DNA of 12,408 nucleotides from Patescibacteria group bacterium UBA1875. Lineage in GTDB: Bacteria; Patescibacteriota; CPR2; UBA1875. The stretch spans positions 3,179 through 15,586 of the forward strand of contig DDHN01000008.1 in the NCBI GenBank assembly GCA_002338125.1, written 5' to 3'. The notes below the pieces were generated by a model. The model was not told the origin of the DNA and ran no database searches. It was given only the letters and a program-made list of their open reading frames with translations. The position numbers and the translations under genes are program-made. Below are positions 1 through 6,627 of the stretch, one piece after another; the first letter of the stretch is position 1; every line of letters begins with the position of its first letter.

Positions 1-660
1 ATTACCATTGCTGCTCGAAATGGTAGCGACCCGGCAATGAACTCAACACTAGCTCTTGCTATCGAGAAAGCCAAAGAAGTCAATATGCCTAAAACTAATG
101 TAGAGCGTGCTATTAAGAAAGGATCAGGCGAGGGTGATGGTGGGCAAATAGAAGAGGTTATTTATGAAGGTTATGGGCCGGAAGGAGTCGCCATTCTGGT
201 AGAGGCGGCAACTGACAATAAAAATAGAACCGTTTCAGAAGTTAGATCTACGTTGACAAAAGGTGGCGGGAGTATGGCTTCCGCAGGAGCTGTCTCATAT
301 ATTTTCTCTAGAGTTGGCCAGATTAAGATAATATGTAAGGAGCAATCCCTGCCAGAGGAAAAGGTAGAAGAAGCTATTATCGAATCTGGGGCAACTGATT
401 TTGAAACCGAAGAGGAATATTTGTTAGTCTATACTGACGCAAAAGATCTAGTAGCCGTTAAGAATTCACTTAATGATTTCGGCGTTAAGGTTCGAGAAGC
501 TGAACTAACTTACCTGCCAAAAAATGAAGTAAAGGTAACAGACGTTTTGCAGGCTGAAAAAATACTAAAATTAATCGATTCTCTGGAAGATTTAGATGAT
601 GCTATGAGTGTTCATACAAATCTTGATATTAGCGAAAATGTAACGAGGCAATTAAAATGA
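1..660 (+). CDS. yebC: YebC/PmpR family protein, 5'-truncated
   Basis: The reading frame is open from base 1, and the first visible residues (ITIAARNGSDPAMNSTLALA) fall inside the conserved N-terminal region of YebC, so the true start lies upstream of the window and roughly 35-40 residues are missing. The ATG at 37 is internal. The motifs AIEKAKEVNMPKTNVERAIK and EGYGPEGVAILVEAATDNKN are diagnostic of the family, and the acidic three-domain fold runs to the stop. Family members have been described as transcription regulators and, more recently, as factors that help ribosomes through difficult proline-rich stretches; which role applies here cannot be read from the sequence. The stop codon overlaps the ruvC start by 4 nt (ATGA), so the two are translationally coupled. 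The order yebC-ruvC-ruvA-ruvB is a common bacterial arrangement. Confidence 0.96.
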   Translation: MTIAARNGSDPAMNSTLALAIEKAKEVNMPKTNVERAIKKGSGEGDGGQIEEVIYEGYGPEGVAILVEAATDNKNRTVSEVRSTLTKGGGSMASAGAVSYIFSRVGQIKIICKEQSLPEEKVEEAIIESGATDFETEEEYLLVYTDAKDLVAVKNSLNDFGVKVREAELTYLPKNEVKVTDVLQAEKILKLIDSLEDLDDAMSVHTNLDISENVTRQLK

Positions 661-1130
661 TTATACTTGGCATTGACCCCGGGACAGCCACTACGGGTTA
701 TGGGGTTATAAAAAAAGAAGGGCAAAAAATTACTGTTATTTGTTACGGTTGCATCTTAACACCGCCTAACATACCTTTGGCGGAAAGGCTAGAAATGATT
801 TCCACTCAACTTGAAGAGATTATTGAGAAAAATAATCCTGATCAGATTTCAGTCGAAGAATTATTTTTTGCCGCCAATACCAAAACGGCTATTTCGGTAG
901 CACAAGCTCGGGGAGTGATAATGCTTTCTGCAAAAAAAGCCGGGTTATCACCTTTTGAGTACACTCCGTTACAAGTAAAGATGGCTCTTACGGGCTATGG
1001 TCGAGCGGATAAAAAACAAATGCAACAGATGGTGAAAACTTTACTTTCTTTAAAAAAAATACCTAGTCCTGATGATGCTGCTGATGCTTTGGCAGTAGCA
1101 CTTTGTCATGCTCATACTGTAAAGGGGTAA
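657..1130 (+). CDS. ruvC: Holliday junction resolvase RuvC
   Basis: RuvC is the dimeric endonuclease that cuts four-way DNA junctions by symmetric nicking, acting with the RuvAB branch-migration motor. The 157-residue product has the family's usual length. The four acidic metal-binding residues of the RNase H-like fold are visible: D7 in GIDPGT, E67 in VEELFF, and D140 and D143 in the C-terminal DDAADALAVALCHAH block. The start is set by the ATGA overlap with yebC and by a GAGG ribosome-binding site about 8 nt upstream. It is followed, after a 44-nt gap carrying a -10 box, by ruvA. Nothing in it departs from the family. Confidence 0.97.
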   Translation: MIILGIDPGTATTGYGVIKKEGQKITVICYGCILTPPNIPLAERLEMISTQLEEIIEKNNPDQISVEELFFAANTKTAISVAQARGVIMLSAKKAGLSPFEYTPLQVKMALTGYGRADKKQMQQMVKTLLSLKKIPSPDDAADALAVALCHAHTVKG

Positions 1131-1161
1131 TTTGTATACTTAAATTTTCTGTTTATTACGC

Positions 1162-1167
1162 TATAAT
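1162..1167 (+). promoter_or_regulatory. Perfect -10 box, putative leaderless ruvA promoter
   Basis: TATAAT lies in the short ruvC-ruvA gap, seven bases before the ruvA ATG at 1175. A transcript from this box would start at about 1174-1175, on the start codon itself. There is no good -35 match (CTTAAA, 3/6, at 17 bp spacing) and no properly spaced Shine-Dalgarno sequence before 1175; the only AGG is one base away. The promoter is inferred from a single box and may supplement read-through from yebC-ruvC. Confidence 0.45.
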
Positions 1168-1174
1168 GCAAGGT

Positions 1175-1756
1175 ATGATTGGCTATTTAAAGGGGGAAGT
1201 TAAATTAAAAACTCCGGAAGGAGTTATTCTGCTAGTTAATGATGTCGGCTATGATATTTTCTTGCCCACGTCTGAAAAATCTAATCTTGTAATCGGCCAG
1301 GAGAGGGAACTATTCATATATACCCATGTACGAGAAGATGTTTTGTCTCTTTATGGTTTTACCGATTACCAAAGTTTAGAGTTTTTTAAGATGCTTCTTA
1401 CAGTATCAGGTATTGGACCGAAAGTTGCCTTGGCGATAATATCTTCATCTAGTATCGAAAAACTACAACAATCTATTTCCAACGGAGATCCAACTTTACT
1501 TTCGACTGTTTCTGGGGTTGGCAAAAAAACAGCCGAGAAGGCCGTCGTAGAGCTTAAAGGTAAATTAGGCTTTGTTGGTCATAACGGTAAGATATTTGAG
1601 GGAGGGGACACCGAGGAAATTTATAGTTGTTTGTCGGGTCTTGGCTTTAAGCGAGAAGAAATTACCGAGGGAATTAGGAAGTTACCGGAAACTGTTACTA
1701 GTGTTGATGACAAGATAAAAGAACTGATAAAAACAATCGGGAGAAATAATAAATGA
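1175..1756 (+). CDS. ruvA: Holliday junction DNA-binding protein RuvA
   Basis: RuvA binds the Holliday junction as a tetramer and loads the RuvB motor. The start is placed at 1175 (MIGYLKGEV), the canonical RuvA N-terminus, giving 193 residues, the normal length. The frame stays open upstream to 1103, but those residues do not resemble RuvA. Domain I (OB fold) covers about residues 1-62. Domain II holds two helix-hairpin-helix motifs, TVSGIGPKVA (about 76-85) and TVSGVGKKTAEKA (about 111-123). A flexible linker (about 133-146) leads to the RuvB-binding domain III at about 147-193. The stop overlaps the ruvB start by 4 nt (ATGA). The absence of a good ribosome-binding site, together with the -10 box just upstream, fits leaderless expression. 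Confidence 0.96.
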   Translation: MIGYLKGEVKLKTPEGVILLVNDVGYDIFLPTSEKSNLVIGQERELFIYTHVREDVLSLYGFTDYQSLEFFKMLLTVSGIGPKVALAIISSSSIEKLQQSISNGDPTLLSTVSGVGKKTAEKAVVELKGKLGFVGHNGKIFEGGDTEEIYSCLSGLGFKREEITEGIRKLPETVTSVDDKIKELIKTIGRNNK

Positions 1757-2775
1757 GTGATTTCACAGAAACGCACATCATGGATGCCGAAGAATTTAAA
1801 GGGGAGGCAGATTTTGAAGAAACGCTTCGCCCAAAAAAGTTTTCGGAATATATCGGTCAGGAGAATATCAAAGAGAATTTGGCAATTGCTATTGCCGCAG
1901 CAAAAAAAAGACAAGAACCGATTGACCATGTTTTGTTGTATGGCCCACCAGGCCTAGGAAAGACAACTCTTGCCCACGTTATTGCAAGAGAGATAGGTAC
2001 AAATATCAGGGTTACATCTGGTCCAGCGATTGAAAGAGCAGGGGATCTAGCTTCGATACTTACTAATCTTGAAGAAGGAGATATTCTTTTTGTCGATGAA
2101 ATTCACCGCTTAAATAAAGTGGTTGAAGAGGTGCTCTATCCAGCAATGGAAGACTTTCTTTTAGATATTGTTATCGGTAAAGGACCATCTGCTCGTTCGG
2201 TACGACTTGATATGCCAAAATTTACTTTGGTGGGAGCAACGACTAGAACTGGTCTTATCTCTTCACCGCTTCGTGACAGGTTCGGTCTAATCCATCGGCT
2301 TGATTTCTATAACAATGATGAAATTGATAAAATCATCAAAAGATCAGCAAAGATTCTTGGTATTAAAATTGATAAAGAAGGGGCTAAGGAAATAGCTTTA
2401 AGAGCTAGAAAGACTCCCCGTATCGCTAACCGTCTTCTAAAAAGGGTTCGAGATTATGCCCAGGTAAAAAGTGACGGTATCGTTAACAAGGAAGTCGCTA
2501 AGATGGCCCTTGATAGTTTGAGGGTTGATGAAATTGGTCTTGATGAAACCGATAAAAATCTGCTATTAACGATTATCGAAAAATTTAACGGTGGTCCAGT
2601 TGGCCTTTCTACTTTGGCGGCGGCAACAGCTGAAGAAATAGATACAATCGAAGATGTTTATGAACCTTATCTTATTCAAATTGGGTTTTTAGAACGAACT
2701 CCCAAGGGCCGAAAGGCAACTCGGGCAGCTTATAAACACTTTAAAATAAATAAAGAGCAAGAAGAACTGTTGTAG
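1753..2775 (+). CDS. ruvB: Holliday junction branch migration ATPase RuvB
   Basis: RuvB is the hexameric AAA+ motor that pulls DNA through the RuvA-bound junction. At 340 residues it is full length. Visible motifs are the Walker A GPPGLGKTT (64-72), Walker B FVDEIHR (113-119), sensor 1 GATTRTG (161-167) and the arginine-finger segment LRDRFG (173-178). The RuvB winged-helix C-terminal domain follows, with GGPVGLSTLAAA and the closing GFLERTPKGRKAT block. The N-terminal part ahead of LRPKKFSEYIGQ is about 24 residues and acidic, as is common. The start is supported by the ATGA overlap with ruvA and an upstream GGGAG. Only 3 nt separate its stop from queH. Confidence 0.97.
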   Translation: MSDFTETHIMDAEEFKGEADFEETLRPKKFSEYIGQENIKENLAIAIAAAKKRQEPIDHVLLYGPPGLGKTTLAHVIAREIGTNIRVTSGPAIERAGDLASILTNLEEGDILFVDEIHRLNKVVEEVLYPAMEDFLLDIVIGKGPSARSVRLDMPKFTLVGATTRTGLISSPLRDRFGLIHRLDFYNNDEIDKIIKRSAKILGIKIDKEGAKEIALRARKTPRIANRLLKRVRDYAQVKSDGIVNKEVAKMALDSLRVDEIGLDETDKNLLLTIIEKFNGGPVGLSTLAAATAEEIDTIEDVYEPYLIQIGFLERTPKGRKATRAAYKHFKINKEQEELL

Positions 2776-2778
2776 TTT

Positions 2779-3312
2779 ATGAAAAAAGAAAAAATATTAC
2801 TTCATATTTGTTGTGGTCCTTGTGCTACCGGTGGTGTAGAAAAAATTAATACTCAAATTTATGAATTGATTGGATTTTATTACAATCCTAATATTCACCC
2901 TCAAGAGGAGTACACAAAAAGACTTCAAGAGACTGTCGATTTTTTCAAAAGCAATAATCTCAAATTAATAATCCCAGAATATGACCCACAGCAATATTTC
3001 AAAAAAATTGCCGGAGATGAAAATAATAAAGATAAACGTTGCCTTAAATGCTGGCAATTAAGGCTAGAAACAACGGCACAGAAAGCAACTGAGCTTGGGA
3101 TAAATACTATTGGGACAACCCTTCGGATTAGCCCCTACCAAAATCAAACAAAACTTCTAAAAATCAGTCAGGAAATCGCCGGCCGATATAATCTGAACTT
3201 TTATAGTGATGATCTAAGTGCTTACTATCGCTATTCTGTAGAGACCTCCAAAAGACTAGGAATGTATAGGCAAAAATATTGTGGATGTACATTCTCAAAA
3301 GATTATAAATAG
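2779..3312 (+). CDS. queH: Epoxyqueuosine reductase QueH
   Basis: QueH (formerly DUF208) reduces epoxyqueuosine to queuosine in the wobble position of tRNAs with GUN anticodons; it is the non-orthologous alternative to the cobalamin-dependent QueG. The 177-residue protein carries the family signature cysteines: C11, C12 and C15 in HICCGPC, C88 and C91 in KRCLKCWQLRL, and C168 and C170 in YCGCTFS. These are the residues the family uses for its iron-sulfur and iron centre. The TLRISPYQN segment is also typical. It starts 3 nt after the ruvB stop with no clear ribosome-binding site of its own, so expression is probably coupled to ruvB. Its place beside ruvAB recalls the ruvA-ruvB-queA-tgt clusters of other bacteria. 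Confidence 0.93.
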   Translation: MKKEKILLHICCGPCATGGVEKINTQIYELIGFYYNPNIHPQEEYTKRLQETVDFFKSNNLKLIIPEYDPQQYFKKIAGDENNKDKRCLKCWQLRLETTAQKATELGINTIGTTLRISPYQNQTKLLKISQEIAGRYNLNFYSDDLSAYYRYSVETSKRLGMYRQKYCGCTFSKDYK

Positions 3313-3320
3313 GTTATTAT
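3292..3320 (+). promoter_or_regulatory. Putative leaderless promoter of the 68-residue gene
   Basis: TTCTCA (3292-3297, 4/6 to the -35 consensus) and TATTAT (3315-3320, 5/6 to the -10 consensus) are separated by 17 bp. The ATG at 3327 is six bases after the -10 box, so the predicted transcription start falls on the A of the start codon. The -35 element lies inside the end of queH. No Shine-Dalgarno sequence is present. Confidence 0.5.
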
Positions 3321-3326
3321 ATAGTT

Positions 3327-3533
3327 ATGTTATCAACTATTATCCTTAGTGCATTTGGGTTTTTTCTCTTTTTATGGTTAATAGGTTTTGTTGTTTTTTC
3401 GTATCATGTCTTCTCTTATGGCTTGCCCGGGGATGCGACTAAAAAGGTTTTTTATGTCTTTTTATCATTATCAATCATGGCAATTATTGCGGTCATCTAC
3501 TTTTTGGCCGGTATCAACTGGAAAATTTTATGA
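3327..3533 (+). CDS. Small two-helix membrane protein, function unknown
   Basis: The 68-residue product is almost wholly hydrophobic, with predicted membrane segments at about residues 5-27 and 40-63 joined by a short polar loop (YGLPGDATKK). I do not recognise a family. It is likely real because it has its own promoter-like sequence, sits in a short intergenic space, and its stop overlaps the start of the PH-domain gene by 4 nt (ATGA at 3530-3533), which argues for co-translation. The coupling suggests it works with, or stabilises, the neighbouring PH-domain membrane protein; that is inference only. Confidence 0.72.
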   Translation: MLSTIILSAFGFFLFLWLIGFVVFSYHVFSYGLPGDATKKVFYVFLSLSIMAIIAVIYFLAGINWKIL

Positions 3534-4111
3534 GTAACATTGATGTAAGTAAAAAATTGTTTGAAGCTCAGGATCCTGATGAAAGAATAATTCTTGTTGT
3601 CAGAAAGCATAAATTAGTGTTGGCAACTTCATTTATTGGAGCTATTTTGATATCCATTATTATCTTAGTTTTTTATTTTTTAATGACTCAAACTGAAATT
3701 TTTGCAACTGAACAGGCACAAGCAATTGCTGTCGTTATAATTTCTTTGGCGTTCTTGTATGTTTTATTGTTTTCTTTTTCTGCTTGGTTAATCAAATATC
3801 TCGATATTTTGATACTAACATCAAAACGGCTTGTTGTGATTAGCCAAAACGGTTTATTTAGACGAAGTATATCAACTCTTGACCTTTCGACAATTCAAGA
3901 TGTTGCTGTCGACCAGAAGGGGATTTTCGAAACTTTTTTGAATTTTGGAAAAGTTACCGTTCAAACTGCTGGTGAAATGCCAAATTTTGTTTATAAAGGA
4001 GTTGGTAAACCCTGTGAAATACAGGATGCCGTAATGGATGCCAAGGAGTTGTATATAAATCACCAAAACAATATTTCTAGTAATATTATCAGAGATTCTC
4101 AAAATCCCTAA
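3530..4111 (+). CDS. Membrane-anchored bacterial PH-domain (bPH2/DUF304, YdbS-like) protein
   Basis: The 193-residue protein has a short cytoplasmic N-terminus, two membrane helices at about 28-52 and 65-88, and then a bacterial pleckstrin-homology domain at about 91-175. The domain begins with the typical LDILILTSKRLVVIS strand pair and continues with LDLSTIQDVAVDQKG and FGKVTVQTAGE, which match the bPH2 (DUF304) pattern. Such proteins are widespread membrane proteins of uncertain function; no ligand or partner can be read here. The start is set by the ATGA overlap with the upstream 68-residue gene and there is no clear Shine-Dalgarno sequence. Its last codons overlap the end of the convergent PilP-like gene by 4 nt. 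The 20-residue C-terminal tail after the domain is Asn-rich. Confidence 0.85.
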   Translation: MSNIDVSKKLFEAQDPDERIILVVRKHKLVLATSFIGAILISIIILVFYFLMTQTEIFATEQAQAIAVVIISLAFLYVLLFSFSAWLIKYLDILILTSKRLVVISQNGLFRRSISTLDLSTIQDVAVDQKGIFETFLNFGKVTVQTAGEMPNFVYKGVGKPCEIQDAVMDAKELYINHQNNISSNIIRDSQNP

Positions 4112-4131
4112 AAAGGAGTAAAAGGATTTTT
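4101..4131. terminator. Possible bidirectional terminator at the convergent junction
   Basis: AAAATCC (4101-4107) and GGATTTT (4124-4130) form a 7-bp inverted repeat around a 16-nt loop, with a T-run at the 3' side on the plus strand and a matching one on the minus strand. It straddles the overlapping stops of the two convergent genes. The stem is AT-rich and the loop long, so this is a weak candidate. Confidence 0.3.
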
Positions 4132-4398
4132 ACCGGGAGCAGGTTCTTTTTTTTCGGTTGGTTTTTGTCTTTCTTCTATGTCATTAATGATCTCTTTATT
4201 GAAGATAACATCAACAGACGATATCTCTTCATCGATAATTGCTCTTATCTCCGGAGTGACCGGTTTTATAGCGAGATAAGCGCAAGCTAACGAAAAGGCT
4301 AGGGTTGTAATTGCGACTGCACCAAATATTGCTCTTTGCCAATTAAAGCCCTTGTTTTGCTTTTTTAATTTATTGATGTTAATTTTTATTTTTTTCAT
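4108..4398 (-). CDS. Small PilP-like single-pass membrane protein, last gene of the pilMNO unit
   Basis: The 96-residue product has a basic cytoplasmic N-terminus (about 1-20), one membrane helix (about 23-45), an acidic extracytoplasmic stretch and a Pro/Lys-rich tail ending in GKNPFTPF. It directly follows pilO with a 4-nt ATGA overlap, the slot that pilP occupies in Gram-negative pilMNOPQ operons. The terminal NPF recalls the short (R/N)DPF-type motif in the linker of PilP, but the protein is far too short to contain PilP's secretin-binding beta domain. I infer a PilP-like or GspC-like accessory of the PilNO complex adapted to a cell without a secretin. Sequence similarity is too weak to assign it firmly. 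Confidence 0.7.
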   Translation of the reverse strand: MKKIKININKLKKQNKGFNWQRAIFGAVAITTLAFSLACAYLAIKPVTPEIRAIIDEEISSVDVIFNKEIINDIEERQKPTEKKEPAPGKNPFTPF

Positions 4399-4982
4399 TT
4401 TTTTATAAATGCCTTTAAGAATATCCTAGATTCAATATAGTCGGGGATGCTGTCATTTTCTCTTTTTTCGATAGTAAGATTTTCTATCGAAAGAAGCCGT
4501 TGATAATTTTCGATATTTTTTACGAAATTTACAAAATTACTATAAGAGCCCCTGACTCTTATTTCCAAGGGAAGTTCATAGCCATAGCGTCCCTTTTTAG
4601 TTTGTAACATGCTTAAATCAGAATTAGTACCAGCTTTTTTAGTAGTACTTTCTTCCGATTTTGGTTCGAGACCAATAAGCTTGAGACCAGACTGTTCAGC
4701 AATTGTATTTATATCGGAAAGTATTTTCGATGTTTCTTTTTCGGCTGGCAGCGTGTTGTCTATTAAGGGAAGATATTTTTTTACTTCACTATATCTTCCT
4801 TCTAATTCTTTTAGGATTTCCTCTTTCTCTGATAGCTTTTCGCTGTAATATTCCTTCTCTTTAAGGCTGCCCTGAATACCTGAAAGATGATTAAAGGCCG
4901 CAACCTCAAAGCCTAGGGTAATCAAAGAGACTCCAAGAAGCAGAGTAGTGATAGCGATGTAGAATTTTTTCTCTTTATTCAT
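4395..4982 (-). CDS. pilO: Type IV pilus inner-membrane alignment protein PilO
   Basis: PilO pairs with PilN to form the envelope scaffold linking cytoplasmic PilM to the pilus platform. The 195-residue protein has the family layout: short cytoplasmic N-terminus, one membrane helix (about 7-29), a coiled coil (about 36-70, rich in Glu and Lys, including LKELEGRYSEVKKYLP), then a ferredoxin-like domain to the end. The segment LPLEIRVRGSYSNFVNFVKNIENYQRLLSIENLTI is the clearest family signature. The ATG overlaps the pilN stop by 8 nt and has an AAGGAG ribosome-binding site 6 nt upstream. Its stop overlaps the next gene by 4 nt. Confidence 0.92.
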   Translation of the reverse strand: MNKEKKFYIAITTLLLGVSLITLGFEVAAFNHLSGIQGSLKEKEYYSEKLSEKEEILKELEGRYSEVKKYLPLIDNTLPAEKETSKILSDINTIAEQSGLKLIGLEPKSEESTTKKAGTNSDLSMLQTKKGRYGYELPLEIRVRGSYSNFVNFVKNIENYQRLLSIENLTIEKRENDSIPDYIESRIFLKAFIKK

Positions 4983-5541
4983 CTAGAGCTCCTTCTGTGA
5001 ACGAGAATGAGAGCGTAAAGCTTTCACGCTCAATACCTGTTGTTGGATCTTCTTCTGTGGCTATATTTTCGATATCAACAAACTGAAAATAGGTCGAATC
5101 TTCGAGGGTATTTCTTAAAGTAGCAATACTGTCTTTTGTTTTGGCAAAGCCAATCATTTCACCTCTAGTTTTAGTGTCGGCACTCATTGATATCTCGGAA
5201 AGATAAGTTCCTGTTGGCATTACTTTCCTGATTTCTTCTATGATAGGTGACCAGCTGTTGGTGCTGTTAGCGATTAATTTAATGGTGTTTAGCTTTTCGG
5301 CTGTATTTTTTGATTCTTCTTCCAGGCTGCCGTATTTTTTTATGGCTTCGTTTTTCTTTTCAACTGCAAGATTGATTGATCTTAGGCCGTTTGTAAGAAA
5401 TAGCCAAGTAGTTCCACTAATAACTATTACAAGAACTAGGGTTAATAGTGTTTTAGTAAAAAATTTTAAGGTTTCCCGGTTTTTCTTTTTTTGTTCCAGG
5501 TTCTGTTTAATCCCTTGTGGTAGCAAGTTAATGTTACTCAT
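4975..5541 (-). CDS. pilN: Type IV pilus assembly protein PilN
   Basis: PilN is a bitopic membrane protein whose cytoplasmic N-terminal peptide docks into PilM and whose extracytoplasmic domain pairs with PilO. The start is placed at 5541, giving 188 residues beginning MSNINLLPQ; the conserved (I/N)NLLP PilM-binding motif sits at residues 3-8, exactly where expected. The frame is open to an ATG at 5580, but that adds residues inside pilM and pushes the motif inward. An AGGAG site lies about 6 nt before the chosen ATG. A membrane helix (about 30-50) is followed by a coiled coil (about 55-90) and a ferredoxin-like domain (about 98-182). The start overlaps the pilM stop by 8 nt. Confidence 0.93.
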   Translation of the reverse strand: MSNINLLPQGIKQNLEQKKKNRETLKFFTKTLLTLVLVIVISGTTWLFLTNGLRSINLAVEKKNEAIKKYGSLEEESKNTAEKLNTIKLIANSTNSWSPIIEEIRKVMPTGTYLSEISMSADTKTRGEMIGFAKTKDSIATLRNTLEDSTYFQFVDIENIATEEDPTTGIERESFTLSFSFTEGALDE

Positions 5542-6571
5542 CCTCTTCTCCTGATAAGCAAAGCCCGATTGCTGCAGCATACATTCCGGCTTCTTTCTTA
5601 GGAACGGGTTTTAGGGGGTAGACAGAAATATTAGTCCAGGGATTGCCGGCTTTCGTCTTTATGTTTGTTCTTTCTTCGATATATTCGGCAAGTCCGTTCA
5701 TACTACCGATTCCTCCGCATAATAGGATTTGGTTGATGGCGTTGTCTTTATATCTTTCTTCGTAATATTTTTTGATTTTGTCTATTTCGTTAATAATATT
5801 GTTAACTTCATTTTTAATAACTTTACTGGCCTTATCTTCTCTGGAGATACCTTTTACTAGTTCGCTGTTAGCTTCTTTTGGTGAGCACGAAAGAACGGAA
5901 GCCAACGATTCTTTAATTGTCTCTGCCCCGATAGGATTACTGGCAGCAATCTTGATATTCTCTCTAAAAACAGCCATATTTGTAGTTCTGGCTCCAATAT
6001 CGATTATGATAGTAGGATTTTTCTTATCCTTTTTAGGGATGATAGAACGGGCAATGGCTTCAAGTGACACCTCCAAAGCCAATGGTTCAAGTTTCAATTC
6101 TTTAATAAAGCTAACATATGAATCAACAATGCTTCTAGGGGCAGCTGCCATGAAAATAGAATATCTATCTCCGGCTTCATCGATAATCTTCCAGTCGGTG
6201 TACAGATCGGTGGCAGGGATGGGAACTGATTGCTCGATCTCATAATTAATAGCCTCGTCAATATCTTCTTCTTTAATAGAGGGTAGCTCGATATTTCTGG
6301 TAAATAGCTTTGATTCCGGTAGAGACGCTACAACTCTTTCGGCTGTTATCTTGCCCCAAGGTGGGTCGGAGAGTTCTTTTTTGAGTATTTCGGCTAACTT
6401 TTCGGGTTCAGAAATGATTCCTTCGATTATTATATTTTCGGGGACACTAATAAAGCCATAACCAACAAGCTTAGTGAGTTTTTTTGATTTTTTGAGCTGA
6501 ACATATTTAATAAGGCCAGTACCAATATCTAGCCCTAAGATTTCCTTTTCTTTATAAATAAGCTCTGAAAT
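5534..6571 (-). CDS. pilM: Type IV pilus actin-like ATPase PilM, initiated at ATT
   Basis: PilM is the cytoplasmic actin-fold protein that binds the PilN N-terminal peptide. Read from the ATT at 6571 the product has 345 residues, the normal family length. Actin-type nucleotide motifs are visible: ILGLDIGTGLIKYV near residues 11-24, IIIDIGARTTNMAV near 188-201, and LCGGIGSMNGLAEYI near 284-298. The SPIQ-like SHS2 region lies between the first two. The first in-frame ATG (6151) would remove 140 residues including the first phosphate-binding loop. Between that codon and the in-frame TAG at 6599-6601 I find no ATG, GTG or TTG. ATT at 6569-6571 is preceded by AAGGAGG with a 5-nt spacer, so it is by far the best start. 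The final codons overlap pilN by 8 nt. Confidence 0.9.
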   Translation of the reverse strand: MSELIYKEKEILGLDIGTGLIKYVQLKKSKKLTKLVGYGFISVPENIIIEGIISEPEKLAEILKKELSDPPWGKITAERVVASLPESKLFTRNIELPSIKEEDIDEAINYEIEQSVPIPATDLYTDWKIIDEAGDRYSIFMAAAPRSIVDSYVSFIKELKLEPLALEVSLEAIARSIIPKKDKKNPTIIIDIGARTTNMAVFRENIKIAASNPIGAETIKESLASVLSCSPKEANSELVKGISREDKASKVIKNEVNNIINEIDKIKKYYEERYKDNAINQILLCGGIGSMNGLAEYIEERTNIKTKAGNPWTNISVYPLKPVPKKEAGMYAAAIGLCLSGEEDE

Positions 6572-6595
6572 GCTTCCCTCCTTGTGGCTAATATA
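6569..6595 (-). promoter_or_regulatory. -10 box, strong Shine-Dalgarno and ATT start of pilM
   Basis: On the minus strand TATATT (6595-6590, 5/6 to consensus) is followed by AAGGAGG (6583-6577), a 5-nt spacer and ATT (6571-6569). A transcript from the -10 box would begin near 6583, that is, at the Shine-Dalgarno sequence itself, leaving a leader of about 12 nt. No convincing -35 is seen. The arrangement closely copies that of the PilV-like gene at 8840-8864. Confidence 0.55.
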
Positions 6596-6627
6596 ATTCT
6601 ATTACATTTTTTTTGCTTTGGCGACTA

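Noticed and set aside
1103..1174. Upstream extension of ruvA to the ATG at 1103 or 1166
   Set aside because: The extra residues lie partly in ruvC and do not resemble RuvA, whose N-terminus is MIGYLKG; neither start has a good ribosome-binding site, and the ATG at 1166 overlaps the -10 box.
5542..5580. Extension of pilN to the ATG at 5580
   Set aside because: It lies within pilM and moves the conserved INLLP motif away from the N-terminus; the ATG at 5541 has AGGAG correctly spaced.
6149..6151. ATG at 6151 as the pilM start
   Set aside because: It removes 140 conserved residues, including the first nucleotide-binding loop, although the frame upstream is open and clearly PilM.
5772..6245. 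157-codon plus-strand reading frame opposite pilM
   Set aside because: It is antisense to a clear PilM coding region and its hydrophobic product mirrors the reverse complement of that gene; no ribosome-binding site or family match.
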